DNA from: an uncultured Enterocloster sp.
Lineage (GTDB): Bacteria; Bacillota; Clostridia; Lachnospirales; Lachnospiraceae
Length of the DNA stretch: 54,944 bases
Direction of reading: 5' to 3'
Assembly (NCBI GenBank): GCA_944384065.1
Contig: CALWRY010000009.1
Location: forward strand, 1-54,944
Shown here: piece by piece, positions 8,373 to 17,911 of the stretch
Position numbering within the stretch: position 1 is the first letter of the stretch
How the letters are laid out: every line of letters begins with the position of its first letter
The notes under the pieces: generated by a model
What the model was told of the DNA's origin: nothing
The model's database searches: none
Seen by the model: only the letters and a program-made list of their open reading frames with translations
Position numbers and translations under genes: made by a program

Positions 8373-9158
8373 TCAGTCGTATTCCTTATAGGCTTCCCGA
8401 TATCCCGCCATCAAAAGCCGCACCATCCATTCCGGCCAGTAGCGGGAGAACATCGCCCGCTCCTCTTCTTCCCTCCGGTTGTCCTCCATGCAGGCCTTGG
8501 TAGCCGCGCCGCCGTGGACCCGGTAATAGAGGAGGGGCCGTTCTTCACAGATAAACCGCCCCTCTTCACAGGCCAGACGGTCCAGATTGTCCCAGTCCAG
8601 GGCGAACCGGAAGGGCGAATCCACCAGCCGCCCTCCGGCTGCCTCCTTCTTATAGGAGGTGGCCGGGCAGCAGATGGAATTGCCGAACATCAGCGGCAGG
8701 CGCTTGATAAACCTTCGGTTCCCCAAAAATCGCAGGCGCAGGGGCAGGCGCAGAATGCGCTTCACCGCAAGCATAGCGTCGCCGGCGATGATCCTGCCCT
8801 CCTTGATAATCACATAGTCGGCGGTAAAGACTGTCATATCCTTATACCGGCAAATGGCTCGCTTTAAGCAGGCCCCGTAATCCCTGTGGTACACATCGTC
8901 CTGGTGGGCGATGGTCACCCAGGCGCCCTCCGCCATCTCATAAGCAAAGTTCCAGTCCTCCCCGATGCCGCTCTCCCCCCGCCGCACATAATAGGGCAGG
9001 CCGTATTTTTCTGCCAGCCCTGAAAGATAGGGGCTTGGGGTGGAGGTGCACAAAATAATCGGCGAAGGGGAGCTCTGCCGCTTTAAGGATCGGATGCAGC
9101 TCTCCAGATAGGGGGAATCCCCGTAGGCCGGTATGGCATATACGTGTTCGTATTTCAT
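8373..9158 (-). CDS. Family 2 glycosyltransferase
   Basis: A 261-residue cytoplasmic glycosyltransferase with an abbreviated GT-A fold. YAIPAYGDSPYLESCIRSLK is the nucleotide-binding start, and VTIAHQDDVYHRDY gives the Asp-Asp metal site near residue 90. A late FALDWDNLDRLAC takes the position of the acceptor-side acidic motif. Its ATG overlaps the stop of the giant fusion gene by four bases (ATGA), so the two proteins are coupled and probably work on the same glycan. Sugar specificity cannot be read from the sequence. Confidence 0.85.
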   Translation of the reverse strand: MKYEHVYAIPAYGDSPYLESCIRSLKRQSSPSPIILCTSTPSPYLSGLAEKYGLPYYVRRGESGIGEDWNFAYEMAEGAWVTIAHQDDVYHRDYGACLKRAICRYKDMTVFTADYVIIKEGRIIAGDAMLAVKRILRLPLRLRFLGNRRFIKRLPLMFGNSICCPATSYKKEAAGGRLVDSPFRFALDWDNLDRLACEEGRFICEERPLLYYRVHGGAATKACMEDNRREEEERAMFSRYWPEWMVRLLMAGYREAYKEYD

Positions 9159-12100
9159 GAAAAATCCTCTTTAATATAGTTCCAGGCTCCGTCCAGGCTG
9201 AACTGTTCCCGGATATACTCCTGGCTCCGTCTGCACATGGCGCCAAGGCGGGCGCTGTCGCGGTACAGCTCCACTGTCCTTTTTGCAAATTCCTCCGCCT
9301 TATCCGCGATCTCCAGGGCTGTCTCCACAAAGGGAATCCCCTCCGCGCCGATGGATGTGGTGATCACAGGCATACCATTGTACAGGGCCTCCAGAACTTT
9401 TCCCTTTACCCCCGCGCCGTACCGCAGAGGCACCACCACCAGACGGGCCTTGGCGTACATCCGGGCCAGCTCCTCGTCCGTGACAAAGCCCTTTATAATA
9501 ATCCCGCTCTCCGGCGTCTCCAGGGCCCGTATCTCATCCGTGACCTTGGATCCCGCCACGAAAAACCGTATCTCCGGGATTTCCCTGCGCACTGCGGGGT
9601 AGATCTCCCTCGCGAACCACAGCACCGCGTCCGCGTTGGGCGGATGGGCGAAGCCCCCCACAAACATGATATCCTGCCGCTTGGAGTAATCCGCGTCAAT
9701 GTCCTCCCGGAACGTCTCATACACATACAGCGGAATCGCCTTAGCCCGTATGCTGGCGTCAATGGAGTGGATCACCTCAATCTCCACCGTGGAGGGATAG
9801 TAGCTCATGTCCGCCTTATACATCATGGTAAGCTCCATGGATTTCCAGTAATCCGCCTCCCGCTTTGTATCGATGTCTCCCGTCAGCTCATATTCCCGGG
9901 AAAGGCGCAGGAAATGAAGGTCAAGCCCGAAGTAGATTACCTTCATATTCGTGTAGTCCTTGATAAAATCCACGTATTTCGTAGCGATGTGGGGCCTGTT
10001 CAGGCAGGCGATGTCTATCTCATTTCCATTCTTTTTCAGCCAGTCCCAAATGCCCGCGGCGTAGGTATCCCCGTACAGGACCTCGATCCCCATCTGCTCC
10101 AGCGCGGTTGTGTAGGGCTCCTCGTGCTGGAAATTATCGCCCAAAAACTTCACCTCAAAGCCCTCTTTGAGGAACATCTTCATGTAGAGGAAGGTGGCCT
10201 TGGAGCCCGCGTCCTTGTCATAGGTGGGCACATAGTGATCCACCACCAGGATGATCCGCTTGCCCCGGCTTCTCTCTCTGGCCCTGAATGGGTTGGGATT
10301 TCCGTCATTTACATACTGGTTTTTCATCTCCTCCGCCCATTTTTCCTTAAGCTTTTTAAAATTCTCCGCCTGGTAGCGCTTAAGGCCTGTGCCGTTTACA
10401 TCCGTGCCGTTGGACACTCCCTCGAAATGAATAACCTTGGAAAGGGGCTGATACACCACCCGGTACCCGGCCCGCCTCACCTCAAAGGCCAGATCCACGT
10501 CCTCGCAGTAGGCCGGGGCATAGCGGACGTCAAAGCCGCCAATCTGCTCCCACAGGCTTCTCCGGATCATGATGGAGGCCCCCGAAATATAATCCACGTC
10601 CTTCACGTAATTGTACTCCGGCTTGTCCGGGTCATCCATGCGTCCATAGTTCCAGCCGGATCCGTCGCTCCAGATAATACCGCCGGCCTCCTGGAGCCGT
10701 CCGTCCGGGTACACCAGCTTGGATCCCACCATGCCAATGGAGGAGTCCGACTCGATGAGCCCCACCAAGGAGGAGAGCCACCCCTCTGTCACCTGCGTGT
10801 CGTTATTTAAAAAGAGAATATATTTTCCGCGGGCCGCCTGCGCCGCCTGGTTGCAGTTTAACAAAAATCCCTGGTTCGTCTTGTTGCGGCGGATTACAAG
10901 GCCCTTCGCATACTGTCCCAGATCCTTTGTGGCGTCTGTGGATACGTCGTCGGCGATAATAACCTCGTAGGATACATCCTTTGTATAATCCAGGATGGAG
11001 GCCAGACAGGCATAGGTATAGCCCACCTGGTTATAGCAGGGAATCACAATGGAAACCAGAGGGCCGTCCCAGCCATTTGCCCCTTCTCTCCCGTCTCCGG
11101 GCGCCTCAGGGAACTCCAGGACACCCCGTGAGAAATACGCCGATCCTATGGCAAAATCCCCCTGGATCCGGTTGCGCCCCTCCTGTGTCGCGTACAGCTT
11201 TCCATAGCGGATGGGATGCTTGATTGTGGAAATGCCGTAATCCAGGATTTTCCGTTTTCTCGTCCCCTTGGGGAAAGCCCGCCCGGCTGCGGCCCCCAGC
11301 CTGCGCCTGGCCTTAAAAATCAGCGCCTCGTGGCGGTTTAAGTAGGTGGCAAGCTTCCCCAGCTCGTCAATCTCATGGCGCAGATCTTTAATCATAACCT
11401 CCAGATTGGCCACATGGTTATTGGTCAGCCGCTGGACCTCCTGCTCCTTACGGATCTGCAGATTCTTTTCCTCCACCTCCGCCTGGAGCTGGAAGATCCG
11501 ATCTCTTGCCCGTGAGAGCTCCTCGTCCTGCCCTTTTACCTCCTGGATGCCCGTGGTCTTTTGAATATAGTTTGCCAGAAGTCCCTGGGAGGCATCCCCG
11601 TGGACCCATGTCTGGAAGGCCGCCTCCATCCGGGCATACAGTGCGGCCAAATCCCGGCTGATGCCCATTTCCTTTAAAAGATCCTCCAGTCCCCTATATC
11701 CCATTTCCTCAAAAAGGGCGGCATTGGAGCGGTAAAAATACGAGACGAGGCGGTACTTGATAAAGCCGGCCGGCAGGGGGAAGTCAAATACCCACTCATA
11801 GTCCAGGCATACCAGGCCGTCCGCTGTCTCCATAATATTTTCAAAGAGGCCGTCCACATTGCTGACCTCGTAGGACTGGTCATTTAAAGGCGGGATCTCG
11901 CCAAAGACCTCCGTAAAGGCCTCCGTCACAAAAAACGGCTTTTCCTTTTTCTTCGCTGTTCCCAGAACCCGGGTGAGCGCTTCCTCTAAAACTTCCCCGG
12001 CCCGGCCCCGAACGCTTTCCTTTTTCTGCCGCAGCTCATCCGCCAGCGATTCCGCCAGGTTCCTTCCCTCCACAAAGGCAAATCGCACGACTCCGTCCGT

Positions 12101-13102
12101 CCCCTGGTATTCCGGCTTTAATACGCGCACCCCGGGGTTGCTGGCCGTCAGCTCTTCATATTTTTTCTCCATTGAGCGGATGTGGGCTTCTCCCGCTTCT
12201 TCCAGAGCCTGCTTCTCCACAAAACGCGCCCCGTTCTCCTCCAGGATGGAGGTCCGTATGCGGAAGCACTCCTTGCGGGTGCGGTTATACTTCACAAAAA
12301 CCGTCCGCTCCCGCCTTGCCTTTCGGGAGGCGATTAACAGGAAGCCTCTGGCGAATTCAGGGAATTCCCCTTCCCGGATCAGCTGTCCATAGATCTCCCC
12401 CTCGTCGATCCAGGCGTAGCGCGGGCCGTGGTAGGCGGGCCCGCTTAAAGCATCCCCCTGGGCCGGGAGACGCCGGTCCGAATAGAGCGCAGTGGGCAGA
12501 CGGTATTCCGGAACCGTATAATAAAATTCCGTCTGGCAAAATCCTGCCCCGCCGCAGGCCTCCAAAAGCTCCCCTCTCGTAAAAGCGCTCTCCTCCGGGT
12601 CGTGCTCCTCTCCGGAGAGGAAGGACAGGCCAAGGGCATTTTCACAGGCAAAAATAAGACGGCCTTCTTCCCTCAGATGCCCCGCCAGATCCGCAAAAAA
12701 CTTTTTTAATTCCAATCCCTTGGGCGGACCCAGGACCACAATCGCATCCCACGGATCCCCCATGGACTCCCAGGACTCCTTTTGCAGGCTCCTGTATGTG
12801 ATATTGTCCCTGTGCCCATTCCGCTTCCGGTTGACCTCCAGGTTTTCATCCCGTTCGTCCGCCACGGTCACGCTGGCGCAGCGCAGCGATAAAAGCCCGG
12901 TGAGGGCCCCATAATCGGATCCCAGCTGAAGCACCTGCTCGTTCCCTGCAAACTCTATCCACTCCAGGAGATTTTCCCGCATATCCGAGAGGGCATAGAG
13001 GAACTCCGGCCGGCTGTTCTCCGACAGGATCTTATCCAGAGCCTTCCGGTCGGTCCCGTATGCCTTCAAACTATCTAATATCTCGTAGCTGATATCCTTC
13101 AT
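9155..13102 (-). CDS. WbdD-like methyltransferase/kinase/coiled-coil fused to two glycosyltransferase domains
   Basis: A 1,315-residue multidomain protein. Residues about 40-200 form an SAM methyltransferase (motif I VLQLGSDYGALTG at 57-69; IVVLGPPKG at 121-129). Residues about 265-515 look like an aminoglycoside/choline-kinase fold: VEK lysine 297, NVDGLFENI with Asp417 and Asn422, and CLDYEW with Asp434. Residues 522-590 are a heptad-rich coiled coil. Residues 681-930 are a GT2 domain (SIVIPCYNQ, FLNNDTQ at 764-770, CEDVDL). From 948 on there is a GT-B/GT4 domain (FVGGFAHPPNADAVLWF, then EALYNGMPVITTS). The order methyltransferase-kinase-coiled coil is that of WbdD, which caps and measures O-antigen chains in E. 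coli O9-type systems. The fusion to polymerase-like domains is unusual. The domain reading is from motifs; the function is inferred. Confidence 0.82.
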   Translation of the reverse strand: MKDISYEILDSLKAYGTDRKALDKILSENSRPEFLYALSDMRENLLEWIEFAGNEQVLQLGSDYGALTGLLSLRCASVTVADERDENLEVNRKRNGHRDNITYRSLQKESWESMGDPWDAIVVLGPPKGLELKKFFADLAGHLREEGRLIFACENALGLSFLSGEEHDPEESAFTRGELLEACGGAGFCQTEFYYTVPEYRLPTALYSDRRLPAQGDALSGPAYHGPRYAWIDEGEIYGQLIREGEFPEFARGFLLIASRKARRERTVFVKYNRTRKECFRIRTSILEENGARFVEKQALEEAGEAHIRSMEKKYEELTASNPGVRVLKPEYQGTDGVVRFAFVEGRNLAESLADELRQKKESVRGRAGEVLEEALTRVLGTAKKKEKPFFVTEAFTEVFGEIPPLNDQSYEVSNVDGLFENIMETADGLVCLDYEWVFDFPLPAGFIKYRLVSYFYRSNAALFEEMGYRGLEDLLKEMGISRDLAALYARMEAAFQTWVHGDASQGLLANYIQKTTGIQEVKGQDEELSRARDRIFQLQAEVEEKNLQIRKEQEVQRLTNNHVANLEVMIKDLRHEIDELGKLATYLNRHEALIFKARRRLGAAAGRAFPKGTRKRKILDYGISTIKHPIRYGKLYATQEGRNRIQGDFAIGSAYFSRGVLEFPEAPGDGREGANGWDGPLVSIVIPCYNQVGYTYACLASILDYTKDVSYEVIIADDVSTDATKDLGQYAKGLVIRRNKTNQGFLLNCNQAAQAARGKYILFLNNDTQVTEGWLSSLVGLIESDSSIGMVGSKLVYPDGRLQEAGGIIWSDGSGWNYGRMDDPDKPEYNYVKDVDYISGASIMIRRSLWEQIGGFDVRYAPAYCEDVDLAFEVRRAGYRVVYQPLSKVIHFEGVSNGTDVNGTGLKRYQAENFKKLKEKWAEEMKNQYVNDGNPNPFRARERSRGKRIILVVDHYVPTYDKDAGSKATFLYMKMFLKEGFEVKFLGDNFQHEEPYTTALEQMGIEVLYGDTYAAGIWDWLKKNGNEIDIACLNRPHIATKYVDFIKDYTNMKVIYFGLDLHFLRLSREYELTGDIDTKREADYWKSMELTMMYKADMSYYPSTVEIEVIHSIDASIRAKAIPLYVYETFREDIDADYSKRQDIMFVGGFAHPPNADAVLWFAREIYPAVRREIPEIRFFVAGSKVTDEIRALETPESGIIIKGFVTDEELARMYAKARLVVVPLRYGAGVKGKVLEALYNGMPVITTSIGAEGIPFVETALEIADKAEEFAKRTVELYRDSARLGAMCRRSQEYIREQFSLDGAWNYIKEDFS

Positions 13103-13173
13103 TCATCTGTCCTCTTTTCCGCTTTTATCAGGGATAAGTATAGCATACCGCAGCCAATGGCTGCAATCAGTTT

Positions 13174-13209
13174 GTAACGGTTCAGACGGCGGGCGTCTTC
13201 TTGCCCAGC
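13174..13209 (+). repeat. Palindromic repeat family, copy R3
   Basis: The core is GTAACGGTTCAGACGGCGG followed by GGCGTCTTCTTGCCC, whose GGGC/GCCC can pair. It covers the last codons and stop of the GDP-deoxymannose reductase gene, so the C-terminal residues KKTPAV are encoded by the repeat itself. Confidence 0.7.
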
Positions 13210-14153
13210 TGCCTTAAGGTTTCCCTCCAATAATTCAGAGTCTCCTCTATGGTTTTCTCCAGAGGAATCTCTGTTCTCCAGCCGGTGCATGCCTGCAGCT
13301 TACGAATATCCGCTTCAATCACCGGCACATCCACCGGGCGCATCCGCGACGGATCAGTCTCCACCCGTATTTCCTTTTTGGCCAGGCTGAGAATCATATC
13401 CAAAATCCTTCGGATCTCCACTGCTTTTCCCGCGCCCACATTGTAGGTCTCCCCTGCTTTTCCCTTTTCCATCAGGGCCGCATACGCGCGGACCACATCC
13501 CGCACATCGGAGAAATCCCGCCTGGCGCTAAGATTCCCCACCCGGATCACCGGCTCCCTCATTCCCAGCTCTATCTCCGCCGCCTGTCTGCAGAAGTCCG
13601 CCACCACGAAAACCGGCGACTGATTGGGACCCACATGGTTAAAGGCGCGGACCATGAGCACGTCCATGCCGTATGCACGGGCATAGATGGCCCCAAGCAT
13701 GTTCTGGCAGGCCTTGGTGGCGGCGTAAATGTTTCCGGGTCTCAGCACATTGTCCTCCCCCACCGGCACCTCGTCCTGACGGAGATGGCCGTACTCTTCT
13801 CCGGATCCGATTAAGAGCACGCGGGGCTTATAGTCCAGCTTTCTCACTGCGTCCAGCACATTCAGGCTTCCCTTAATATTTACATCCACAGTAAGCCCCG
13901 GATTCTTCCAGGATACGGCCACCGAGCTCTGGGCCGCCAGATGGAAAATATAATCCGGCCGTTTTTCCTCCAGAAGCTCTGTGATGGCCGCCGGGTCCAT
14001 AATATCCAAGTCACAGACGTCCGCTCCCTGCAGAGTCAACCTTTCCTGCGGCATCTTAGTAACAACAATAGACCATATACAGTGTTTCTGTATATGATCT
14101 ATCAAATAGCTGCCTACGAAGCCTGCCGCGCCGATAATCAACGCTTTCTTCAT
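13182..14153 (-). CDS. rmd: GDP-6-deoxy-D-mannose (GDP-4-keto) reductase
   Basis: A 323-residue extended SDR protein with IIGAAGFVGSYL at the N-terminus, an IGSGEEYG serine region and YAATKACQNML as the YxxxK site. HVGPNQSPVFVVADFCRQ is typical of the Rmd reductases, which turn GDP-4-keto-6-deoxymannose into GDP-D-rhamnose. It directly follows gmd, 16 bp downstream, and manC, so the substrate is supplied locally. GDP-L-fucose synthase is less likely because it usually has different motifs and length, though a specificity change cannot be excluded. The 3' end lies in repeat copy R3 and the next gene downstream is the giant fusion enzyme, which would be a natural consumer of GDP-D-rhamnose. Confidence 0.85.
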   Translation of the reverse strand: MKKALIIGAAGFVGSYLIDHIQKHCIWSIVVTKMPQERLTLQGADVCDLDIMDPAAITELLEEKRPDYIFHLAAQSSVAVSWKNPGLTVDVNIKGSLNVLDAVRKLDYKPRVLLIGSGEEYGHLRQDEVPVGEDNVLRPGNIYAATKACQNMLGAIYARAYGMDVLMVRAFNHVGPNQSPVFVVADFCRQAAEIELGMREPVIRVGNLSARRDFSDVRDVVRAYAALMEKGKAGETYNVGAGKAVEIRRILDMILSLAKKEIRVETDPSRMRPVDVPVIEADIRKLQACTGWRTEIPLEKTIEETLNYWRETLRQLGKKTPAV

Positions 14154-14169
14154 CGCTCTCTCCCAGATT

Positions 14170-15207
<1,038 letters not shown>

Positions 15208-15216
15208 TCATTCTCC

Positions 15217-16290
15217 TTAAATATATTCGTCCCGGTTGCAAATCTTCAGGTTCTCCAGAACCTTCTTTATGTCCCCCGCGCTGTCCTTCGCGCAGATCAG
15301 GGTCGCATCCTCTGTGTCCACCACAATCAGATCCTCCAGCCCCACTGCGGCGATCAGCTTTTTGCCGCCCTGCATCACGCAGTTCTTTGTATTTATCGTA
15401 ATAATATTGCCATTTACCACATTTCCAAACTCATTGGTCTTCTTGATCCGCTCCACAGCCAGCCAGGATCCCACGTCATCCCAGCCAAAGGTGCCCGGCA
15501 GAATGTAGATGTCCTTGGCCTTCTCCATGATCCCGTAGTCAATGGACTGGGACTCCATGGCGTAAAACTCATGCTCCAGAACCCTCTCCTGATCCGGAGT
15601 CCCTATGGCCTCCTGGATGCGCATAAGCCTCTCATAGGTATCCGGCATGTACTGCCGGATGTTCTTCAGGATCGAGGAAACCTTCCATATAAACTGGCCG
15701 CTGTTCCAGAGATATTCCTCCGACGCCAGGTATTCCTTGGCCACCTCCAGAGTGGGCTTCTCCACAAAGCGCTCCACCTTGTAGGCCCGTCCCTCCGGCT
15801 CCCGGGAGTCAAACTTGATGTAGCCGTACCCTGTCTCCGGGTAATCCGGCGTTATGCCGATGGTCACCAGATTGGCGTTCTTCTCCGCGATCTGGCAGGC
15901 ATCCTTCAAGGTAGTGAGATACATCTTATTGAATTTGATCAGATGATCGGACGGGAGTACCAGCATGAGGGCATCCTCATACTTCTTCGCTATATGCGCG
16001 GCTCCCAGGCCGATGCAGGGCGCTGTGTTGCGGCCCACCGGCTCGCAGAGAATGTTTTCCTCCGGAATGCCCGGAAGCTGATCGATGGCCAGCTGGCGGT
16101 AATCCCGGTTGGTGACAATATAGATATCCTCCATGGACACCAGCGGCGAGATCCGCTCCACTGTCAGCTGGATCATCGTCTTCCCGTCATCTGTCAGGGA
16201 CAGAAACTGCTTCGGATGGTTTCTGCGGCTCTTGGGCCAGAATCGTTCTCCCCGGCCTCCTGCCATGATAAGGGCTGTTGTTTTCATCAT
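15217..16290 (-). CDS. manC: Mannose-1-phosphate guanylyltransferase
   Basis: A 357-residue enzyme that makes GDP-mannose from mannose 1-phosphate and GTP. MAGGRGERFWPKSRRNHPKQ is the nucleotide-binding signature, FVEKPT the active-site loop, and VLPSDHLI the metal site. It is the short, single-function type: the C-terminal cupin phosphomannose isomerase domain of the bifunctional form is missing, and no phosphomannomutase gene is in the window, so those steps must come from elsewhere in the genome. Two adjacent ATGs exist (16290 and 16287); both follow AGGAGG closely, and the second has the better spacing. It lies downstream of the exporter ATPase gene. Confidence 0.93.
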   Translation of the reverse strand: MMKTTALIMAGGRGERFWPKSRRNHPKQFLSLTDDGKTMIQLTVERISPLVSMEDIYIVTNRDYRQLAIDQLPGIPEENILCEPVGRNTAPCIGLGAAHIAKKYEDALMLVLPSDHLIKFNKMYLTTLKDACQIAEKNANLVTIGITPDYPETGYGYIKFDSREPEGRAYKVERFVEKPTLEVAKEYLASEEYLWNSGQFIWKVSSILKNIRQYMPDTYERLMRIQEAIGTPDQERVLEHEFYAMESQSIDYGIMEKAKDIYILPGTFGWDDVGSWLAVERIKKTNEFGNVVNGNIITINTKNCVMQGGKKLIAAVGLEDLIVVDTEDATLICAKDSAGDIKKVLENLKICNRDEYI

Positions 16291-16324
16291 TTCCTCCTAT
16301 CTATATGCTCCCCCGTGTTTTCTG

Positions 16325-17743
16325 TCACAGTTCAGAGCCGTTGTATTTCTTCGCTTTCACCTGGGACTCCATATCGTAAATTCCCACGGTATTTTTGTTG
16401 GAAATCACCGTAATGCTGGTCACATCGTAGAGCCTGTGGTACACCACGTGCTCCCCCAGCTCGAAGCCCGTGCAGCTCATGCTCAGAAGATACTCCCCGC
16501 CCTGGAGGTTCATCTTCTGGGTGAACTCCACCACGTACTCGTCCCCCTTTTTCACCGGGCGGATATCCGCTCCCTCGTACATGGTGTTGGTCCCGGTGAG
16601 CTCCGTGCCCTTCTTGTCCTTGATGGTATAGGTGAAAATAGGGGCTTCGATATCCGCATAAAAGCGGATGCACTCCCGTATGGTAAAGCTCTCCCCCTTG
16701 AGGAGCAGGTTGGTCACATTTCCCCGCTCATCCAAAAGGCCCAGGTCATATATCTCCGCCCGGCCATCCCCGTACTCCGTCCGGTCCGGATTGATGGCCA
16801 TGCGATCCCTCATGAGGGACTTTCCGCCGCCAGGCTCTCCTTCTTCTGCGTCCGCGCCGCCGCCCCCTGCACCGGAAGAAGCGCCGGCCTGCATCCCTTC
16901 CAGGTCCATGCCGCCGGAGAAATCGGAAAGCTCCACACATCCCGCCTCCCGCTGCTTCTCTTCGGCCAGCTCCGCCTTAAGCTCCGCCAGCTTCCCCGCC
17001 AGAATCTTCTTATACATATCCACCACCCGGCCCGGCGGGCCCTCGGCGATGAATTCTCCTTTATTTAAAAGCACTACCTTGTCGCAGTACTTGATGATGC
17101 TTCCCATGTCATGGGTCACCATGAGAATGGTGGTTCCCCTCTGGCGTATCTCCTCCATCTTCCGGTAGCATTTGGACTGGAAAAATACGTCCCCCACAGA
17201 CAAGGCCTCGTCCACAATGAGAATTTCCGGGTCCACATTGATGGCCAGGGCAAAGGCCAGGCGTACAAACATACCGCTGGAATAGGTTTTCACCGGCTGG
17301 TACACAAAGTCCCCAATCTCCGCAAAGTCCAGGATGTCCTGAAGCTTGGCGTCCATCTCCTTCTTGGTATATCCCATCATGGTGCCGTTCATGTACACAT
17401 TTTCAATTCCCGTGTAGTCCATATTGAAGCCGGCACCCAGCTCCAGGAGGGCAGATATCTTTCCCTCCACCTCCACCTGACCTGAGGTAGGCGTCAGCAC
17501 CCCTGTGATAATCTTTAAAATCGTGGACTTTCCTGAGCCGTTGGTGCCGATGATGCCCACGGTCTGCCCCTTCTCCACAGTAAAGGAGAGATTGTTCAGG
17601 GCGTAAAAATCCCTGTGATAGTTTTTGTGGGACAGGCTGACGGATTCCTTCAGCCGGTCAATGGGCCTGTCGTAAAGCCTGTATATCTTTGTCACGTCCC
17701 GGACCGCGATGGCCGGGGCGTGGTTTCTTTCTTTCTCTGGCAT
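16325..17743 (-). CDS. Wzt-type polysaccharide ABC transporter ATPase with C-terminal carbohydrate-binding-like domain
   Basis: The N-terminal 250 residues are an ABC ATPase of the polysaccharide/teichoic acid export group: Walker A GTNGSGKST, signature YSSGMFVRLAFALA, Walker B ILIVDEALSVGD. A Gly/Ala/Glu-rich linker (GASSGAGGGGADAEEGEPGG) leads to about 150 residues of beta-rich sequence like Wzt-C, the module that in some O-antigen systems binds the capped end of the glycan. I choose ATG 17743 (GGAG six bases upstream); ATG 17755 is the alternative. The longer GTG start at 17803 would lie at the predicted transcription start. The permease partner is 4 kb away at 21815-22630, past unrelated genes. 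Confidence 0.88.
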   Translation of the reverse strand: MPEKERNHAPAIAVRDVTKIYRLYDRPIDRLKESVSLSHKNYHRDFYALNNLSFTVEKGQTVGIIGTNGSGKSTILKIITGVLTPTSGQVEVEGKISALLELGAGFNMDYTGIENVYMNGTMMGYTKKEMDAKLQDILDFAEIGDFVYQPVKTYSSGMFVRLAFALAINVDPEILIVDEALSVGDVFFQSKCYRKMEEIRQRGTTILMVTHDMGSIIKYCDKVVLLNKGEFIAEGPPGRVVDMYKKILAGKLAELKAELAEEKQREAGCVELSDFSGGMDLEGMQAGASSGAGGGGADAEEGEPGGGKSLMRDRMAINPDRTEYGDGRAEIYDLGLLDERGNVTNLLLKGESFTIRECIRFYADIEAPIFTYTIKDKKGTELTGTNTMYEGADIRPVKKGDEYVVEFTQKMNLQGGEYLLSMSCTGFELGEHVVYHRLYDVTSITVISNKNTVGIYDMESQVKAKKYNGSEL

Positions 17744-17812
17744 TCCTGTCTCCATGTCCGGCCTGCGAAGAGGCCGCTTGTTTTTCACTGATAGTATAAT
17801 CACCTGTGGGCA

Positions 17813-17840
17813 TTATAATATTTCTGCCTTCCAAAATCAA
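17813..17840 (-). promoter_or_regulatory. Promoter for the exporter ATPase-manC-gmd-rmd operon
   Basis: Reading the minus strand, TTGATT (17835-17840) and TATAAT (17813-17818) are separated by 16 bp. Transcription would start near 17806, which makes an internal ATG the likely translation start of the ATPase gene. Sequence match only. Confidence 0.6.
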
Positions 17841-17864
17841 TCCTTTTTCATTCCGGGGGCATCG

Positions 17865-17910
17865 AAAAGGCTGCCGCGCAACCTCTCCCCCGCGCGGCAG
17901 CCCCTTTTTT
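17865..17910 (-). terminator. Strong hairpin terminator after hydG
   Basis: An 11-bp perfect stem, GGCTGCCGCGC (17869-17879) with GCGCGGCAGCC (17892-17902). It begins directly after the hydG stop on the minus strand and is followed by TTTT; on the other strand it is followed by six T. It separates the hydG operon from the exporter ATPase promoter. Confidence 0.8.
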
Positions 17911-17911
17911 C

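Noticed and set aside
9644-10810. 388-codon plus-strand open frame
   Set aside because: It is antisense to the GT domains of the giant fusion gene, whose motifs are unmistakable. Long antisense frames are common in this base composition.
13099-13290. 63-codon minus-strand frame upstream of the fusion gene
   Set aside because: It overlaps the 3' end of rmd in another frame and has no ribosome site.
16318-16336. CACAGTTCAGAGCCG as a further copy of the palindromic family
   Set aside because: It matches only the middle of the core and lies within the coding end of the exporter ATPase; probably chance.
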